Shown here one piece after another: positions 1 to 9,945 of a DNA stretch of 64,000 nt; position 1 is the first letter of the stretch, and every line of letters begins with the position of its first letter. Position numbers and translations under genes: made by a program. The notes under the pieces are model-generated. The model was given only the letters and a program-made list of their open reading frames with translations. It did no database searches and was not told where the DNA came from. Location: positions 682,001 to 746,000 of the forward strand of contig CBDFKV010000006.1 in the NCBI GenBank assembly GCA_965249035.1, read 5' to 3'. This DNA comes from CBDFKV01 sp965249035. GTDB taxonomy: Bacteria > Pseudomonadota > Gammaproteobacteria > Arenicellales > Poriferihabitantaceae.

Positions 1-1415
<1,415 letters not shown>

Positions 1416-1562
1416 AAAGTTTGTGTTCTTCGTTCAAGAACGAAAAACGAATTTTGCAGCTAAATATTTCATTTTAAAGCGAACTTCAAAACAAAGCATT
1501 CGGCTGACTAACTGGATGTGATTCCTATTTCCAGACAGAAGCGCCCACACAATTTGCTTGGA

Positions 1563-1580
1563 CTTAATTGTAAAAGAACC
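1563..1580 (-). promoter_or_regulatory. rrn leader boxA-like antitermination site
   Basis: On the minus strand this reads GGTTCTTTTACAATTAAG, close to the E. coli rrn boxA TGCTCTTTAACAATTTA. It lies about 150 bases upstream of the 16S 5' end, inside the transcribed leader, where Nus-factor antitermination sites occur. The assignment rests on similarity and position only. Confidence 0.6.
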
Positions 1581-1653
1581 GGTGATCATGTTATTGGGCC
1601 ACCCATTTTGCTTCGATGTGCCGAAGCTGAGCTACCCTGATCAAGGAGCGCGT

Positions 1654-1681
1654 ATTCTACGCTCCGGCTGCCTATTGTCAA
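1654..1681 (-). promoter_or_regulatory. rRNA operon P1-type sigma-70 promoter
   Basis: On the minus strand a perfect -35 TTGACA (1676-1681) is followed by a 16-base spacer and -10 TAGAAT (1654-1659), then a GC-rich start region typical of growth-rate-controlled rrn promoters. The sequence just upstream of -35 (about 1682-1722) is AT-rich and could serve as an UP element. The predicted start is near 1647, giving a leader of about 230 bases before the 16S. A six-base inverted repeat (GGAGCG at 1645-1650, CGCTCC at 1660-1665) brackets the -10 box. Confidence 0.8.
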
Positions 1682-2011
1682 CAGCCAATTTCATTTAATT
1701 TCCGTTGATTATTTGGCTCGCGCCAATGCCTCAACGGGCTGCGCATTATAGGCGCTGAAGTCGCCACGTCAACTCCTTTTTGCAGTTAATTTCGAACGTT
1801 TTTCAGCGCTAAAATTGTAGGCGTTTACAACGCATCTGTATGGCGTGCACCACCAAGGGAGTCGCTGTAGTAAGGAGTTCTTTATACGTACCTCCGGTCC
1901 TTGGCACACGTTGGAATGAGCCGCTTACGCACACTCCTAGTAAGACCCGCCTGTCACTGTGAAACAACCGAGATCCTTGCAAAGCAAGCTGCCCTCTGGA
2001 TCCTTCTGATC
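1682..2011. other. Intergenic region, no gene seen
   Basis: This stretch lies between the rRNA promoter and the DUF937 gene. It holds the AT-rich possible UP element at its left end. Two short reading frames (about 1809-2015 minus and 1901-2089 plus) have no recognisable domain, and I treat them as chance. I see no tRNA-like fold or convincing terminator. Confidence 0.5.
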
Positions 2012-2542
2012 TCAAATAAACTTGATCGCCATCGACAGCACATCATCCCAGATCGAGCCATCCCCGTCGGTATCCAGGAAGCTGGTTAACAAACCACCAC
2101 TTTTAGCGCTGCGGCCAAAGCCCGTGGAACGCCCCTTGCGGCTCAGCATACCCATGACGATCATTGCTACCACTGGCAGCATTTTCTTCATCAGGCCGTT
2201 GCTGGTACCGCTGCGCTTTGAAGCGCGCTTGGCAACATTGCGGCTGACTTTCTTCTTCTTGAATACGTGGCCGAGCACATCGTCACCTTCGCGGGTCAAG
2301 CTTTCCAAATCGAGCGACCCTAAATCTTGTAGTTTACGGTCATGACTGCCGCGCTTCAGCGCTTCAATCAAAGCGCCTCGGCCTTTGGTCTTGCGAGCAT
2401 TGTTTTGCAAGCCTCGCGCCACTGCTGGTGTTAGCTCGCGTAAAGCGGCTTCAGCCGTTTTTCGGTCAACCCCAAACTTCTGGGCCAGCTGGTCGACCAT
2501 CGAAGCATTATCCTGCTGTAATAACTCGTCTAAAATGCCCAT
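2012..2542 (-). CDS. DUF937 (YidB-like) domain protein
   Basis: A 176-residue protein whose N-terminal half (about 1-95) fits the DUF937 pattern. It opens MGILDELLQQ, has a helical middle with GRGALIEALKRG (55-66) and a GDDVLGHVF motif at 87-95. A basic linker follows, then a hydrophobic stretch at 119-133, and the tail carries an EF-hand-like loop, DTDGDGSIWDD (157-167), as in several family members. The function of DUF937 proteins is poorly known and I assign none. The ATG start has an AGGGG ribosome site just upstream. It follows the tol-pal genes on the same strand with a 50-base gap. Confidence 0.75.
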   Translation of the reverse strand: MGILDELLQQDNASMVDQLAQKFGVDRKTAEAALRELTPAVARGLQNNARKTKGRGALIEALKRGSHDRKLQDLGSLDLESLTREGDDVLGHVFKKKKVSRNVAKRASKRSGTSNGLMKKMLPVVAMIVMGMLSRKGRSTGFGRSAKSGGLLTSFLDTDGDGSIWDDVLSMAIKFI

Positions 2543-2595
2543 GACTGCCCCTATATTATTCTAAAATAATTGTCGTTAGCCTGTTAATTAGCCTA

Positions 2596-3501
2596 CTAGT
2601 TTGAGATGCCTCGCTCCAAACGTTGTAAGCGAGATTTGGCTGAGATCGCGACTGGATGATCGGAATAGCGTGAAACCACTTCAGTAAAAGTTACCTTAGC
2701 TTCGTCATAAGCGCCCATGTCATATTGCACATAGCCGACTTTAAGCATCGCCTCAGGCACCCGGTCACTGGATGGATAGCGCATGGCTACTTGTTCAAAC
2801 GCATTAATGGCCGATTCATACTGGCGGTTAACAAAATTCGCTTCACCGATCCAATAGAGTGAATCATCTGCTAGCGTGCTGTCAGGGTAAGCATCAACTA
2901 ATTGTTGAAACGAACCGATGGCGTCCTGATATCGAGATTCCTTGAGCAAGTCAAAGCCTTGGTCGTACAAACCTTGTTGGTCAATCGTGATGGGGCCAGA
3001 CCCTGAGGGTACAACCGATGCTGTGGTTGGCGAACCGCCGCCCGGCACTATTGCGCCGTCTAAGGGCGCTTCAACTCCTATCTGACCACCAACCTGAGCG
3101 TCAGGTTGTTGATAACCACCTTGACTACCTACGGCATCACTTAAGCCTGGGTTTTTGACCGCATAGCCCCCATTTGAGCGCGACGTTGATTCGATCTGCT
3201 GCAGGCGTTGGTCCGCACTTTGATACAGGTCCTGCTGGCGCTGCTTTAAATTGTCCAATTCAAACTGCTGCTGCTCTAGCGTATTGCGTAAAGACTGCAG
3301 TTCCGCCTCCAAAGCATTCAACTTACCCAGCGTTTGCACCGCCTGTGGTGTAGGCACTGGCGTAGGTGGCGCAGCAGTCGCATCCTCAACCACTGGCGCG
3401 CGTTGAGTTGCCAAACAGGCAGTCAACACCACCGAGCTGCAGACCAGCAGCCCAGCCCTTACCAAGCCAATCCAGGCCAGATTCTTGCTTTTTTCAATCA
3501 T
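2596..3501 (-). CDS. cpoB: Cell division coordinator CpoB (YbgF), tol-pal operon
   Basis: This is the last gene of the Tol-Pal operon. In E. coli CpoB is a periplasmic protein that links PBP1B and the Tol machine during constriction. Here a hydrophobic export signal is followed by a Q/L-rich coiled coil (about 40-95), a Gly/Ser/Pro-rich linker, and three TPR repeats (about 170-300). I chose the ATG at 3501, nine bases after AAGGGA; a TTG one codon upstream is also possible. The signal ends LTAC, a plausible lipobox (Cys29 from this start), which is unusual because CpoB is normally soluble. Total length is 301 residues. Confidence 0.93.
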   Translation of the reverse strand: MIEKSKNLAWIGLVRAGLLVCSSVVLTACLATQRAPVVEDATAAPPTPVPTPQAVQTLGKLNALEAELQSLRNTLEQQQFELDNLKQRQQDLYQSADQRLQQIESTSRSNGGYAVKNPGLSDAVGSQGGYQQPDAQVGGQIGVEAPLDGAIVPGGGSPTTASVVPSGSGPITIDQQGLYDQGFDLLKESRYQDAIGSFQQLVDAYPDSTLADDSLYWIGEANFVNRQYESAINAFEQVAMRYPSSDRVPEAMLKVGYVQYDMGAYDEAKVTFTEVVSRYSDHPVAISAKSRLQRLERGISN

Positions 3502-3527
3502 CAATCAACATCCCTTAATTGAGTACT

Positions 3528-4055
3528 TTAGTGATAAATCAGTTCGACACGCCGATTCAGTGAGTACGAAGCATCGTCATGCCCCAATGCTGCTGGTCGC
3601 TCTTCGCCGTAGGACACTATCTGCACGCGATTAGCCGCGACCCCATAAGCACCGAAAATAGACGATACTGATAGAGCGCGCCCTTCAGCCAAAGCCAGGT
3701 TGTACTCGCTGGTTCCGCGTTCGTCAGCGTGACCTTCAAGGGTCAAGCTAACTTCAGGGTGATCTGCCAGGTATTGGCCGTGCGCTTGTGCGACTGACTC
3801 ACCATCCAGCGTCAAAGCGCTGCTGTCGTATTCAAAATAAACCACACGCTTGCCAAGCGGATCATCGGGGCTAGAACCCTGAGGGCCAGATAAACCAGAC
3901 CCACTAAACGAGTCATCGCCAGCCATGCCAGTTGCCATGCCTTCTTCATTGACATCCATACCACCCACTTGAATGCTTTCCTGAACTTTTTTACCCGCGC
4001 AAGCGCTAACAAAAACGCTCATTAATAATACGATCACAATTTTTTTAATGTTCAC
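3528..4055 (-). CDS. pal: Peptidoglycan-associated lipoprotein Pal
   Basis: Pal is the outer-membrane lipoprotein that binds peptidoglycan and is moved to the septum by TolQRA and TolB. Residues 1-19 form a lipoprotein signal ending VSAC, with Cys19 as the predicted lipid site. A short Gly/Ser-rich tether leads to an OmpA-like domain from about residue 65. That domain contains VVYFEYDSSAL and the peptidoglycan-binding GHADERGTSEYNLALAEGRA, and it ends RRVELIYH. The start is GTG, supported by a GAGGAG ribosome site eight bases upstream. It lies between tolB and cpoB in the standard order and has the usual length of 175 residues. Confidence 0.97.
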   Translation of the reverse strand: MNIKKIVIVLLMSVFVSACAGKKVQESIQVGGMDVNEEGMATGMAGDDSFSGSGLSGPQGSSPDDPLGKRVVYFEYDSSALTLDGESVAQAHGQYLADHPEVSLTLEGHADERGTSEYNLALAEGRALSVSSIFGAYGVAANRVQIVSYGEERPAALGHDDASYSLNRRVELIYH

Positions 4056-4175
4056 TTTATTTACTCCTCAATAAAAAATCAATACCTAGCCACTTAGTTC
4101 GATTGTAGCCAAAAACGTGCTTGGCGTTCAGCCAATCTCTACACTCACTGGTTGAAGCTCACTCTAAAAAGCCGC

Positions 4176-5477
4176 CTACGGCAACCGCAGCGACCAGGCG
4201 GGCTCACGTACTTCGCCTTGATCAAATCGCAACACTTGCTTAACCCGGCCATCAGCCGATACCGCCGATAGCACTTTACGGCTACCCACCAAGGTTGAAT
4301 ACAAAATCATATCGCCGTTTGGCGCGAAACTGGGTGACTCGTCCAAGCGGGTATCAGTCAATGCCCGCGTGGTGCGACTAGCGACCGAATAAATCCCCAC
4401 CTTATTGCCGCCACCGACATCAGTGATCATCACAATATGCTTGCCATCAGGCGAATAAGAAGGCGCGGCATTGTAGCTGCCTTGGAAGGTCAAGCGCTTA
4501 GCTCCGCCACCATTGGCGCTGACTTGATACACCTGCGGCTTACCGGAACGACCGGATGAAAATACGATTGAACGCCCATCGGGCGACCAGGATGGTTCAG
4601 TGTCAATCGATGAATGATTGGTCAAGCGCTGCAAACTACCCGAATTCATGTCTTTGACATAAATCTCGGCATTACCGTCTTTAGATAATGTCAGCGCCAA
4701 ACGATTGCCATCCGGCGACCAGGCTGGCGAGCTATTAATCCTTGAGTATTCAGAAATAACCTCGCGGGTGCCGGTACGCAAATTTTGCACATAGATCATT
4801 GAGCGGCGTTTCTCAAATGAAACATACGCTAAACGATCACTTTGTGGCGACCAAGCAGGCGACATGATTGGCTGTTTGGAAGACAATAATTCAAACGGCC
4901 GATAGCCATCGGAATCGGCCACTTTCAACGAAAACCGCTGGGCCGCACCCTCGCCTGTTTTGGTCACGTAAGCAATCTTGGTGTCAAAAGCTCCCGGAAT
5001 ACCGGTCAGCGTCTCATAAATCATATCGCTGATCTTGTGCGCAACTTTACGCAACAGCTTGCCACTAACTACGTAACGGTTGCCCGCCAATTGGCGCTCG
5101 CTAAATACATCCATCAAGCGGAATTCAACTTGATAGTTATCCGCACCCATTTGCTGAACCTGACCGATCACCAAAGCGTTGGCTTTGAGCAAGCGCCAAT
5201 CTTTGTATTGAATTTGCGTGACCGTATGTGGCTGAGATAAAAAATCGCCCTGCGGCACTGGCTCAAACCGCCCGCTCCGGCCCAAGTCTGCTTGCACCAC
5301 ATCCCAGATTGACTCCGGCAATGTTTGCGCCGGCGTCACTTCGAATGGCACGATGGCGATTGGGATGCCTTTGTCGACCCCTTGAGTGATGTCAATCGTC
5401 AAAACCGCCTGTGCTTGGCTTGCCATCAACAAGCAGGCTGCTGCTGCTAGTCGCAAAATTCGCTGTTTCATCATCAT
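4176..5477 (-). CDS. tolB: Tol-Pal system periplasmic protein TolB
   Basis: TolB is the periplasmic propeller protein that shuttles between TolA and Pal. From the chosen start it has 433 residues: a signal peptide (1-24, ending QAQA), an N-terminal domain beginning VLTIDITQG, then repeated propeller blades with the PAWSPDG signature and its variants. The reading frame is open 156 bases further upstream, but that stretch overlaps tolA in another frame and lacks signal-peptide logic. The first ATG of an ATG triplet at 5477 follows an AAGGTGG ribosome site and restores a 25-base gap to tolA. Confidence 0.96.
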   Translation of the reverse strand: MMMKQRILRLAAAACLLMASQAQAVLTIDITQGVDKGIPIAIVPFEVTPAQTLPESIWDVVQADLGRSGRFEPVPQGDFLSQPHTVTQIQYKDWRLLKANALVIGQVQQMGADNYQVEFRLMDVFSERQLAGNRYVVSGKLLRKVAHKISDMIYETLTGIPGAFDTKIAYVTKTGEGAAQRFSLKVADSDGYRPFELLSSKQPIMSPAWSPQSDRLAYVSFEKRRSMIYVQNLRTGTREVISEYSRINSSPAWSPDGNRLALTLSKDGNAEIYVKDMNSGSLQRLTNHSSIDTEPSWSPDGRSIVFSSGRSGKPQVYQVSANGGGAKRLTFQGSYNAAPSYSPDGKHIVMITDVGGGNKVGIYSVASRTTRALTDTRLDESPSFAPNGDMILYSTLVGSRKVLSAVSADGRVKQVLRFDQGEVREPAWSLRLP

Positions 5478-5502
5478 TGCTTGTCCACCTTTATCGTTGC
5501 TT

Positions 5503-6534
5503 CTATCCATTGGGATTAAATCGAAAATCAAATTCATTAATATAAGGGTAAAACCGTGGCTCAGTTGGAATCGGCAATGGTGATGCCTTCTTGACTGCAC
5601 GCTCAGCCTCCGCATCAAAATAGGGGTTACCACTACTTTGTATTACCCGAGCACTGATCACTTGACCATTGCTGGGCTGTACTTTTACTCGGACCAATGC
5701 TTCTAGCCCAACCCAACCCGCTTGAGTACTAAAATAACGAGTGACAGCGTCACGAATAGCCCCAGTTGCAAAACCTAGCGCTTGACCGGCATCACCCTCA
5801 TCGCGCTCGGCCTGTATTCTAGCAGTTAACTCGGCTTCTCGCCGCCGAGCGGCCTCCGCCTCACGCTTGCGCGCTTGTTCCGCTTTACGCTTCTTTTCAG
5901 CTTCTTCCGCTTTACGCTTTTCTTCGGCTTTACGTTTCTTGTCAGCCTCGTCCTTTTTACGTTGCTCTTCTGCTTTACGTTTTTTCTCTGCGGCTTCTTT
6001 TTCACGTTTTTCTTCTTCCAAACGCTTTTGCTCGATCTCACGCTGCGTGCGCTCAGCCTCTTCTTTCTTGTGCTTTTCAGCCGCGATTTTTGATCGCTTT
6101 TCTTCAGTCAATCTTTTTTGCTCAGCCTCCTTTTTCTGCACTTCGGCCAATTCTTTTTGTTTTAGCGCCTCTTGTTCCTGCCGCTTAGCTTCATCACGTT
6201 GTTCGACCAGCTTCTGAATTTCTTGCTCTTCTACCACCTTTTTTTGTTCCAGCTCTTCGAGCCGCTGCTCGGCCTCTAACTCTTGTTGCTGCTTTTCTGC
6301 TTCTTGCTGTTTAAGCGCATCCACCGCCTCCTGGATACGATCTTCACTGAGCACGGTCGCCTGAATCGGAGTCCCCACTCCGGCCTTTTCTGGGGTTGAC
6401 CAATTAAAACTCCAGCCGATTAGCGCAAACAGTAGCACGTGAATAACGATCGCTAAGATGCCCGCACGGGTATTCCACCAAGCTTTTTTAAACCGGCTCG
6501 CCACCTCAGTTTCGACACCATCGATGGGCCGCAA
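5503..6534 (-). CDS. tolA: Cell envelope protein TolA
   Basis: TolA spans the periplasm and couples the inner-membrane TolQR motor to TolB and Pal. It has a single membrane anchor at about 24-45, a long Lys/Glu/Ala/Arg-rich helical stalk (about 65-245) with many KKKAEE-type repeats, and a C-terminal domain of about 95 residues beginning near the GDAGQALGFATGA segment. Total length is 343 residues. The open frame begins with TTG directly after the tolR stop, with no clear ribosome site, so the exact start is uncertain; a GTG at 6504 is an alternative. The stalk's base composition creates spurious long frames on the other strand. Confidence 0.94.
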   Translation of the reverse strand: MRPIDGVETEVASRFKKAWWNTRAGILAIVIHVLLFALIGWSFNWSTPEKAGVGTPIQATVLSEDRIQEAVDALKQQEAEKQQQELEAEQRLEELEQKKVVEEQEIQKLVEQRDEAKRQEQEALKQKELAEVQKKEAEQKRLTEEKRSKIAAEKHKKEEAERTQREIEQKRLEEEKREKEAAEKKRKAEEQRKKDEADKKRKAEEKRKAEEAEKKRKAEQARKREAEAARRREAELTARIQAERDEGDAGQALGFATGAIRDAVTRYFSTQAGWVGLEALVRVKVQPSNGQVISARVIQSSGNPYFDAEAERAVKKASPLPIPTEPRFYPYINEFDFRFNPNG

Positions 6535-6539
6535 AACGA

Positions 6540-6974
6540 CTAACTATCAGGCGCATCAGTCACCAATCCGACATTCGGCACACCCGCCGCTTGTAACTTG
6601 ACCAAGGCATCAATCACCTTGCCATAGACCACACCCCGATCACCACGCACCATGAAAGGCGTTTTAGGGTTGTGCTTCAACACTGCCGCCGCTTGCAGTT
6701 GTATCTTGGCGATATCCTCAACCGCCTGCTCAGCCTCATCATTGATATAATATTTTCCCTCTTGAGTCACGGTCACCACGAACGGCTCATTCTGATCATC
6801 TTCCAGTGGTTCTGCGGTGGCTTGTGGCAAATCCACATCAACGCCGGTGCTCAACAGCGGTGCCGTCACCATGAAGATCACCAACAGCACCAGCATCACG
6901 TCAATATAAGGTACGACGTTGATTTCACCCATTAGTCGGCGTTTTCTTCGGCGATGATGTGCGCGTTGTACCAT
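6540..6974 (-). CDS. tolR: Tol-Pal system protein TolR
   Basis: An ExbD/TolR-family subunit of the proton-driven TolQR motor. A basic N-terminus leads into one transmembrane helix containing PYIDVMLVLLVIFMVTAPL; the Asp here is the conserved proton-pathway residue. A periplasmic domain follows. I chose the ATG at 6974, seven bases after AGAG, over the TTG two codons upstream, giving 144 residues. It lies ten bases after the tolQ stop and is followed at once by tolA. Confidence 0.95.
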   Translation of the reverse strand: MVQRAHHRRRKRRLMGEINVVPYIDVMLVLLVIFMVTAPLLSTGVDVDLPQATAEPLEDDQNEPFVVTVTQEGKYYINDEAEQAVEDIAKIQLQAAAVLKHNPKTPFMVRGDRGVVYGKVIDALVKLQAAGVPNVGLVTDAPDS

Positions 6975-6983
6975 CGTCAAACT

Positions 6984-7676
6984 CTAATCGTCGTCGCCTT
7001 TGGCGGTTTCAAACTGGCGATTAACGATGCTGACGAACTCTTCCATAAAAATCTCGTAGCGTGAACTTAGATTGTCCGCAGTCGTTGCCAAACGGTTATA
7101 GGCAATAACTGCGGGAATTGCCGCAAACAAACCCATCGCGGTTGCGATCAAGGCTTCAGCGATGCCCGGCGCAACCGTTGCAATCGTCACTTGTTTCATC
7201 GCTCCCAGCGAGCGAAATGAATTCATAATGCCCCAAACTGTACCAAATAAGCCAACATAAGGGCTGGTTGAGCCGACCGTTGCCAAAAAGGGCAGATGTA
7301 ATTCAAGCTCGTCGATCTCACGGTTCATCTCAACCCGCATCGCACGTTGTACGCCCTCAATGGTTTCTGCCCGACCCATGCCTCGCTTTTGGCTGAGGCG
7401 AGAAAACTCTCGATATCCAGCCACAAAAATCGCTGCCATGCCTTCAACTTCACGACCATTACCCGCCCAATCGTGGTGTAGGCGGTTCATATCACTGGCG
7501 CTCCAAAAATCTGACTCAAAGCCGTTGGCCTCGGCGGTCAGACGCTTTAATTGAGCGGATTTCTTGAATATCAGAAACCAGGAAAAGAACGACGCCAACA
7601 ACAACAACAGCATCACGATTTGGACGATGAGGCTGGCGTTGAGGATTAAACTGAAAATTGAGTCTGATTCCTGCAT
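6984..7676 (-). CDS. tolQ: Tol-Pal system protein TolQ
   Basis: A MotA/TolQ/ExbB proton-channel protein, 230 residues. There is an N-terminal membrane helix (about 13-35), a cytoplasmic loop, and two further helices that hold the family signature. These are seen in LPFLATVGSTSPYVGLFGTV, then WGIMNSF, and in VAPGIAEALIATAMGLFAAI. It works with TolR to energise TolA. It is the first Tol gene after ybgC, with a 16-base gap, matching the classic ybgC-tolQRAB-pal-cpoB order. Confidence 0.96.
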   Translation of the reverse strand: MQESDSIFSLILNASLIVQIVMLLLLLASFFSWFLIFKKSAQLKRLTAEANGFESDFWSASDMNRLHHDWAGNGREVEGMAAIFVAGYREFSRLSQKRGMGRAETIEGVQRAMRVEMNREIDELELHLPFLATVGSTSPYVGLFGTVWGIMNSFRSLGAMKQVTIATVAPGIAEALIATAMGLFAAIPAVIAYNRLATTADNLSSRYEIFMEEFVSIVNRQFETAKGDDD

Positions 7677-7692
7677 ATTTGGATTGCCGAAT

Positions 7693-8118
7693 TTACAATA
7701 ATTCGTTGACCACCGATTTCAGCGCAGCTGGTATGGCAGTTGGTTTAAAGGTATCGATATCAACAATTGCTAATACAATTGTTGCTAGCATGCATTGCTG
7801 ATCACCCACGCGAGCGGATTGATTCAAAACCATAGAAGCATGTCGCAGTTTTTCGATGGATACGGTCATAATCAGCTCATCATCTAGCCGTGCTGGCGCC
7901 CGAAAATCTAATTCACAGCGACGCACCACAAATAAGCAATGATCCAGATCAGCTACTTGCTTGGTCGTGCGTCCTAATGCCCGAAGCCATTCGTTTCTCG
8001 CGCGCTCCATATAGCGCAAATAATTAGCGTGATAGACCACCCCGCCGGCGTCGGTATCTTCGTAATAAATTCTAAGTGCCCACTCGAACGCGTTGCGATT
8101 CGGCGTATTGTTAGTCAT
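7693..8118 (-). CDS. ybgC: Acyl-CoA thioesterase YbgC (Tol-Pal system-associated)
   Basis: A hot-dog-fold thioesterase of 141 residues, thought to hydrolyse short-chain acyl-CoA or act on acyl-ACP. The N-terminal signature YYEDTDAGGVVYHANYLRY (about 18-36) holds the catalytic Asp and the helix that follows it. The family nearly always heads the tol operon, as here. The 120 bases between this gene and ruvB probably hold the operon promoter, though I could not pick one out with confidence. Confidence 0.95.
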   Translation of the reverse strand: MTNNTPNRNAFEWALRIYYEDTDAGGVVYHANYLRYMERARNEWLRALGRTTKQVADLDHCLFVVRRCELDFRAPARLDDELIMTVSIEKLRHASMVLNQSARVGDQQCMLATIVLAIVDIDTFKPTAIPAALKSVVNELL

Positions 8119-8238
8119 TGATTAGCATGAAGATCAACATCGATAATTAGCGCCGGATACTAGCGATCAGAACTGAACTTGATATTAACTTTTATGATTT
8201 CTCCAAATCGATGACGCAACGCCCATAATTGAGGGCCG

Positions 8239-9291
8239 TTATTCAGGGTCAAATAAGCTCGGTTGAGATAAGTGGGCGGGGGATGGCATCGACAATCCAA
8301 AATGCTGCCATGCCAGCTTGGTCGCTACCCGTCCACGCGGTGTGCGCATCATAAACCCTTGTTGAATCAGATAGGGTTCGATCACGTCTTCGATCGTACC
8401 GCGCTCTTCGCTGATCGCGGCTGCCAGGCTATCGACCCCAACTGGCCCACCATCAAATCGCTCAATCATTGCACGCAATAAGCTGCGATCAAGATTATCC
8501 ATACCGACAGCATCAACTTCCAACATTTTTAACGCTTGCTGCGCCATATCGGCAGTCAAAACGCCATCACCCCGAACTTCCGCATAATCGCGCACCCGAC
8601 GCAGTAAACGGTTGGCAATTCGCGGGGTGCCACGCGAGCGGCGGGCAATTTCTTTGACGCCTTTAGCCTCGGTAGGAATTCCCAAAATACTCGCTGAACG
8701 CTCAACGATAATCGCCAAATCATCAACGCCATAAAACTCCAGGCGCTGCACAATTCCGAAACGATCTCGCAACGGCGAGGTCAACAAGCCCGCCCGCGTG
8801 GTCGCGCCTATTAAGGTAAACGGCGGCAAATTGAGCTGAATTGAGCGAGCAGCAGGACCTTCGCCAATGACAATATCCAACTTATAGTCTTCCATTGCCG
8901 GGTATAAAATCTCTTCAATCGCTGGGCTTAATCGATGGATTTCATCGACAAAAAGAACGTCACCTTCTTCCAAATTAGTCAACATCGCAGCCAAGTCCCC
9001 TGCCTTTTCAATGACCGGACCAGACGTTTGTCGCATCGTAGAACCCATTTCAGCGGCCAAAATATTGGCTAATGTAGTCTTTCCTAAACCCGGCGGACCA
9101 AACAACAAGACGTGATCCAACGCGTCCTTGCGATTCTTTGCCGCCTCGATAAAAATCGACAACTGCTCCTTTAGGCGCTCCTGACCAATAAATTCGTCCA
9201 ATCGCGGTGGGCGCAGGCTGCGATCCAGTGCGCGCTCGTTGAGTGATTCGTTATCAACCGTGGGTGAAATGATATCGTCGTGGCTCGTCAT
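8239..9291 (-). CDS. ruvB: Holliday junction branch-migration helicase RuvB
   Basis: The AAA+ motor that drives branch migration with RuvA. Of 350 residues, the Walker A motif GPPGLGKTT is at 65-73 and Walker B LFVDEIH at 113-119. Further on are the sensor region TLIGATTRAG and the arginine-finger region SPLRDRFG. The winged-helix C-terminal domain contains PYLIQQGFMMRTPRGR. It starts four bases after the ruvA stop, so the two are probably translationally coupled. Confidence 0.98.
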   Translation of the reverse strand: MTSHDDIISPTVDNESLNERALDRSLRPPRLDEFIGQERLKEQLSIFIEAAKNRKDALDHVLLFGPPGLGKTTLANILAAEMGSTMRQTSGPVIEKAGDLAAMLTNLEEGDVLFVDEIHRLSPAIEEILYPAMEDYKLDIVIGEGPAARSIQLNLPPFTLIGATTRAGLLTSPLRDRFGIVQRLEFYGVDDLAIIVERSASILGIPTEAKGVKEIARRSRGTPRIANRLLRRVRDYAEVRGDGVLTADMAQQALKMLEVDAVGMDNLDRSLLRAMIERFDGGPVGVDSLAAAISEERGTIEDVIEPYLIQQGFMMRTPRGRVATKLAWQHFGLSMPSPAHLSQPSLFDPE

Positions 9292-9295
9292 CGGC

Positions 9296-9916
9296 TTAGC
9301 CTGACAAGGCTTTTAGCGCTGAACGAATTAATACTTCGCTGCTTTGCGTGTCCGCATCAGGCACCGCTCGCACAGCCCGATTTGCATCATTAGCGCGATA
9401 GCCCAAAGCCACTAAAGCACTCACTGCATCCTGTAATGCAGAAATAGGTTGCTCACCCATTCCGCTCCCGGCCGCAGTGGTCACTGCCTCCGAATGACCC
9501 AACTCAGACAAGCGATCACGCATCTCAATAATGAGGCGCTCGGCGGTTTTTTTGCCAACCCCCGGCACACGCACCAAGGCCGCCACATCATCGTGTTGCA
9601 CGCAGGCGGCAAACTCAGCAGCCGATAAGGTTGACAGAATGGCTAGCGCCACTTTGGGACCGACACCGCTGATCTTGAGCAAAGCTCGAAAAAGGTGACG
9701 CTCAGATTGGGTGACAAAACCGTATAACAATTGCGCGTCTTCACGCACTACCATATGCACCCACAAGGAAACACTCTGATCGTTAGCGTCCTTGGCTTCC
9801 GCGAGCTGATAAAAGGTATTCATTGACGCTTCGACTTCATAGCCTATCCCGGCGACGTCGAGCGTCAGCCACGGGGGCTGTTTATCAATAATAGTTCCGC
9901 GTAGATGTCCGATCAT
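9296..9916 (-). CDS. ruvA: Holliday junction DNA helicase subunit RuvA
   Basis: RuvA is the tetrameric junction-recognition protein that loads RuvB rings. It has 206 residues. An N-terminal OB-fold opens MIGHLRGTI. Two helix-hairpin-helix motifs follow, seen in LLKISGVGPKVALAIL and LVRVPGVGKKTAERLI. A flexible linker then leads to the C-terminal RuvB-contact domain (ALVALGYRANDANRAV). It lies between ruvC and ruvB in one transcription unit. Confidence 0.98.
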   Translation of the reverse strand: MIGHLRGTIIDKQPPWLTLDVAGIGYEVEASMNTFYQLAEAKDANDQSVSLWVHMVVREDAQLLYGFVTQSERHLFRALLKISGVGPKVALAILSTLSAAEFAACVQHDDVAALVRVPGVGKKTAERLIIEMRDRLSELGHSEAVTTAAGSGMGEQPISALQDAVSALVALGYRANDANRAVRAVPDADTQSSEVLIRSALKALSG

Positions 9917-9945
9917 CGTGTTGGTAATTGCTCCATAACTGAGGC

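Noticed and set aside
1809..2089. Two short frames between the rRNA promoter and DUF937 gene
   Set aside because: No domain, no ribosome site, and they overlap each other on opposite strands.
5478..5633. Extended N-terminus for TolB
   Set aside because: It overlaps tolA in another frame, lacks export-signal character, and the ATG at 5477 has a good ribosome site directly followed by a proper signal peptide.
5826..6217. Several Arg/Lys-rich or Ser/Phe/Cys-rich frames overlapping tolA on both strands
   Set aside because: They are by-products of the repetitive Lys/Glu/Ala codons in the TolA stalk and match no protein family.
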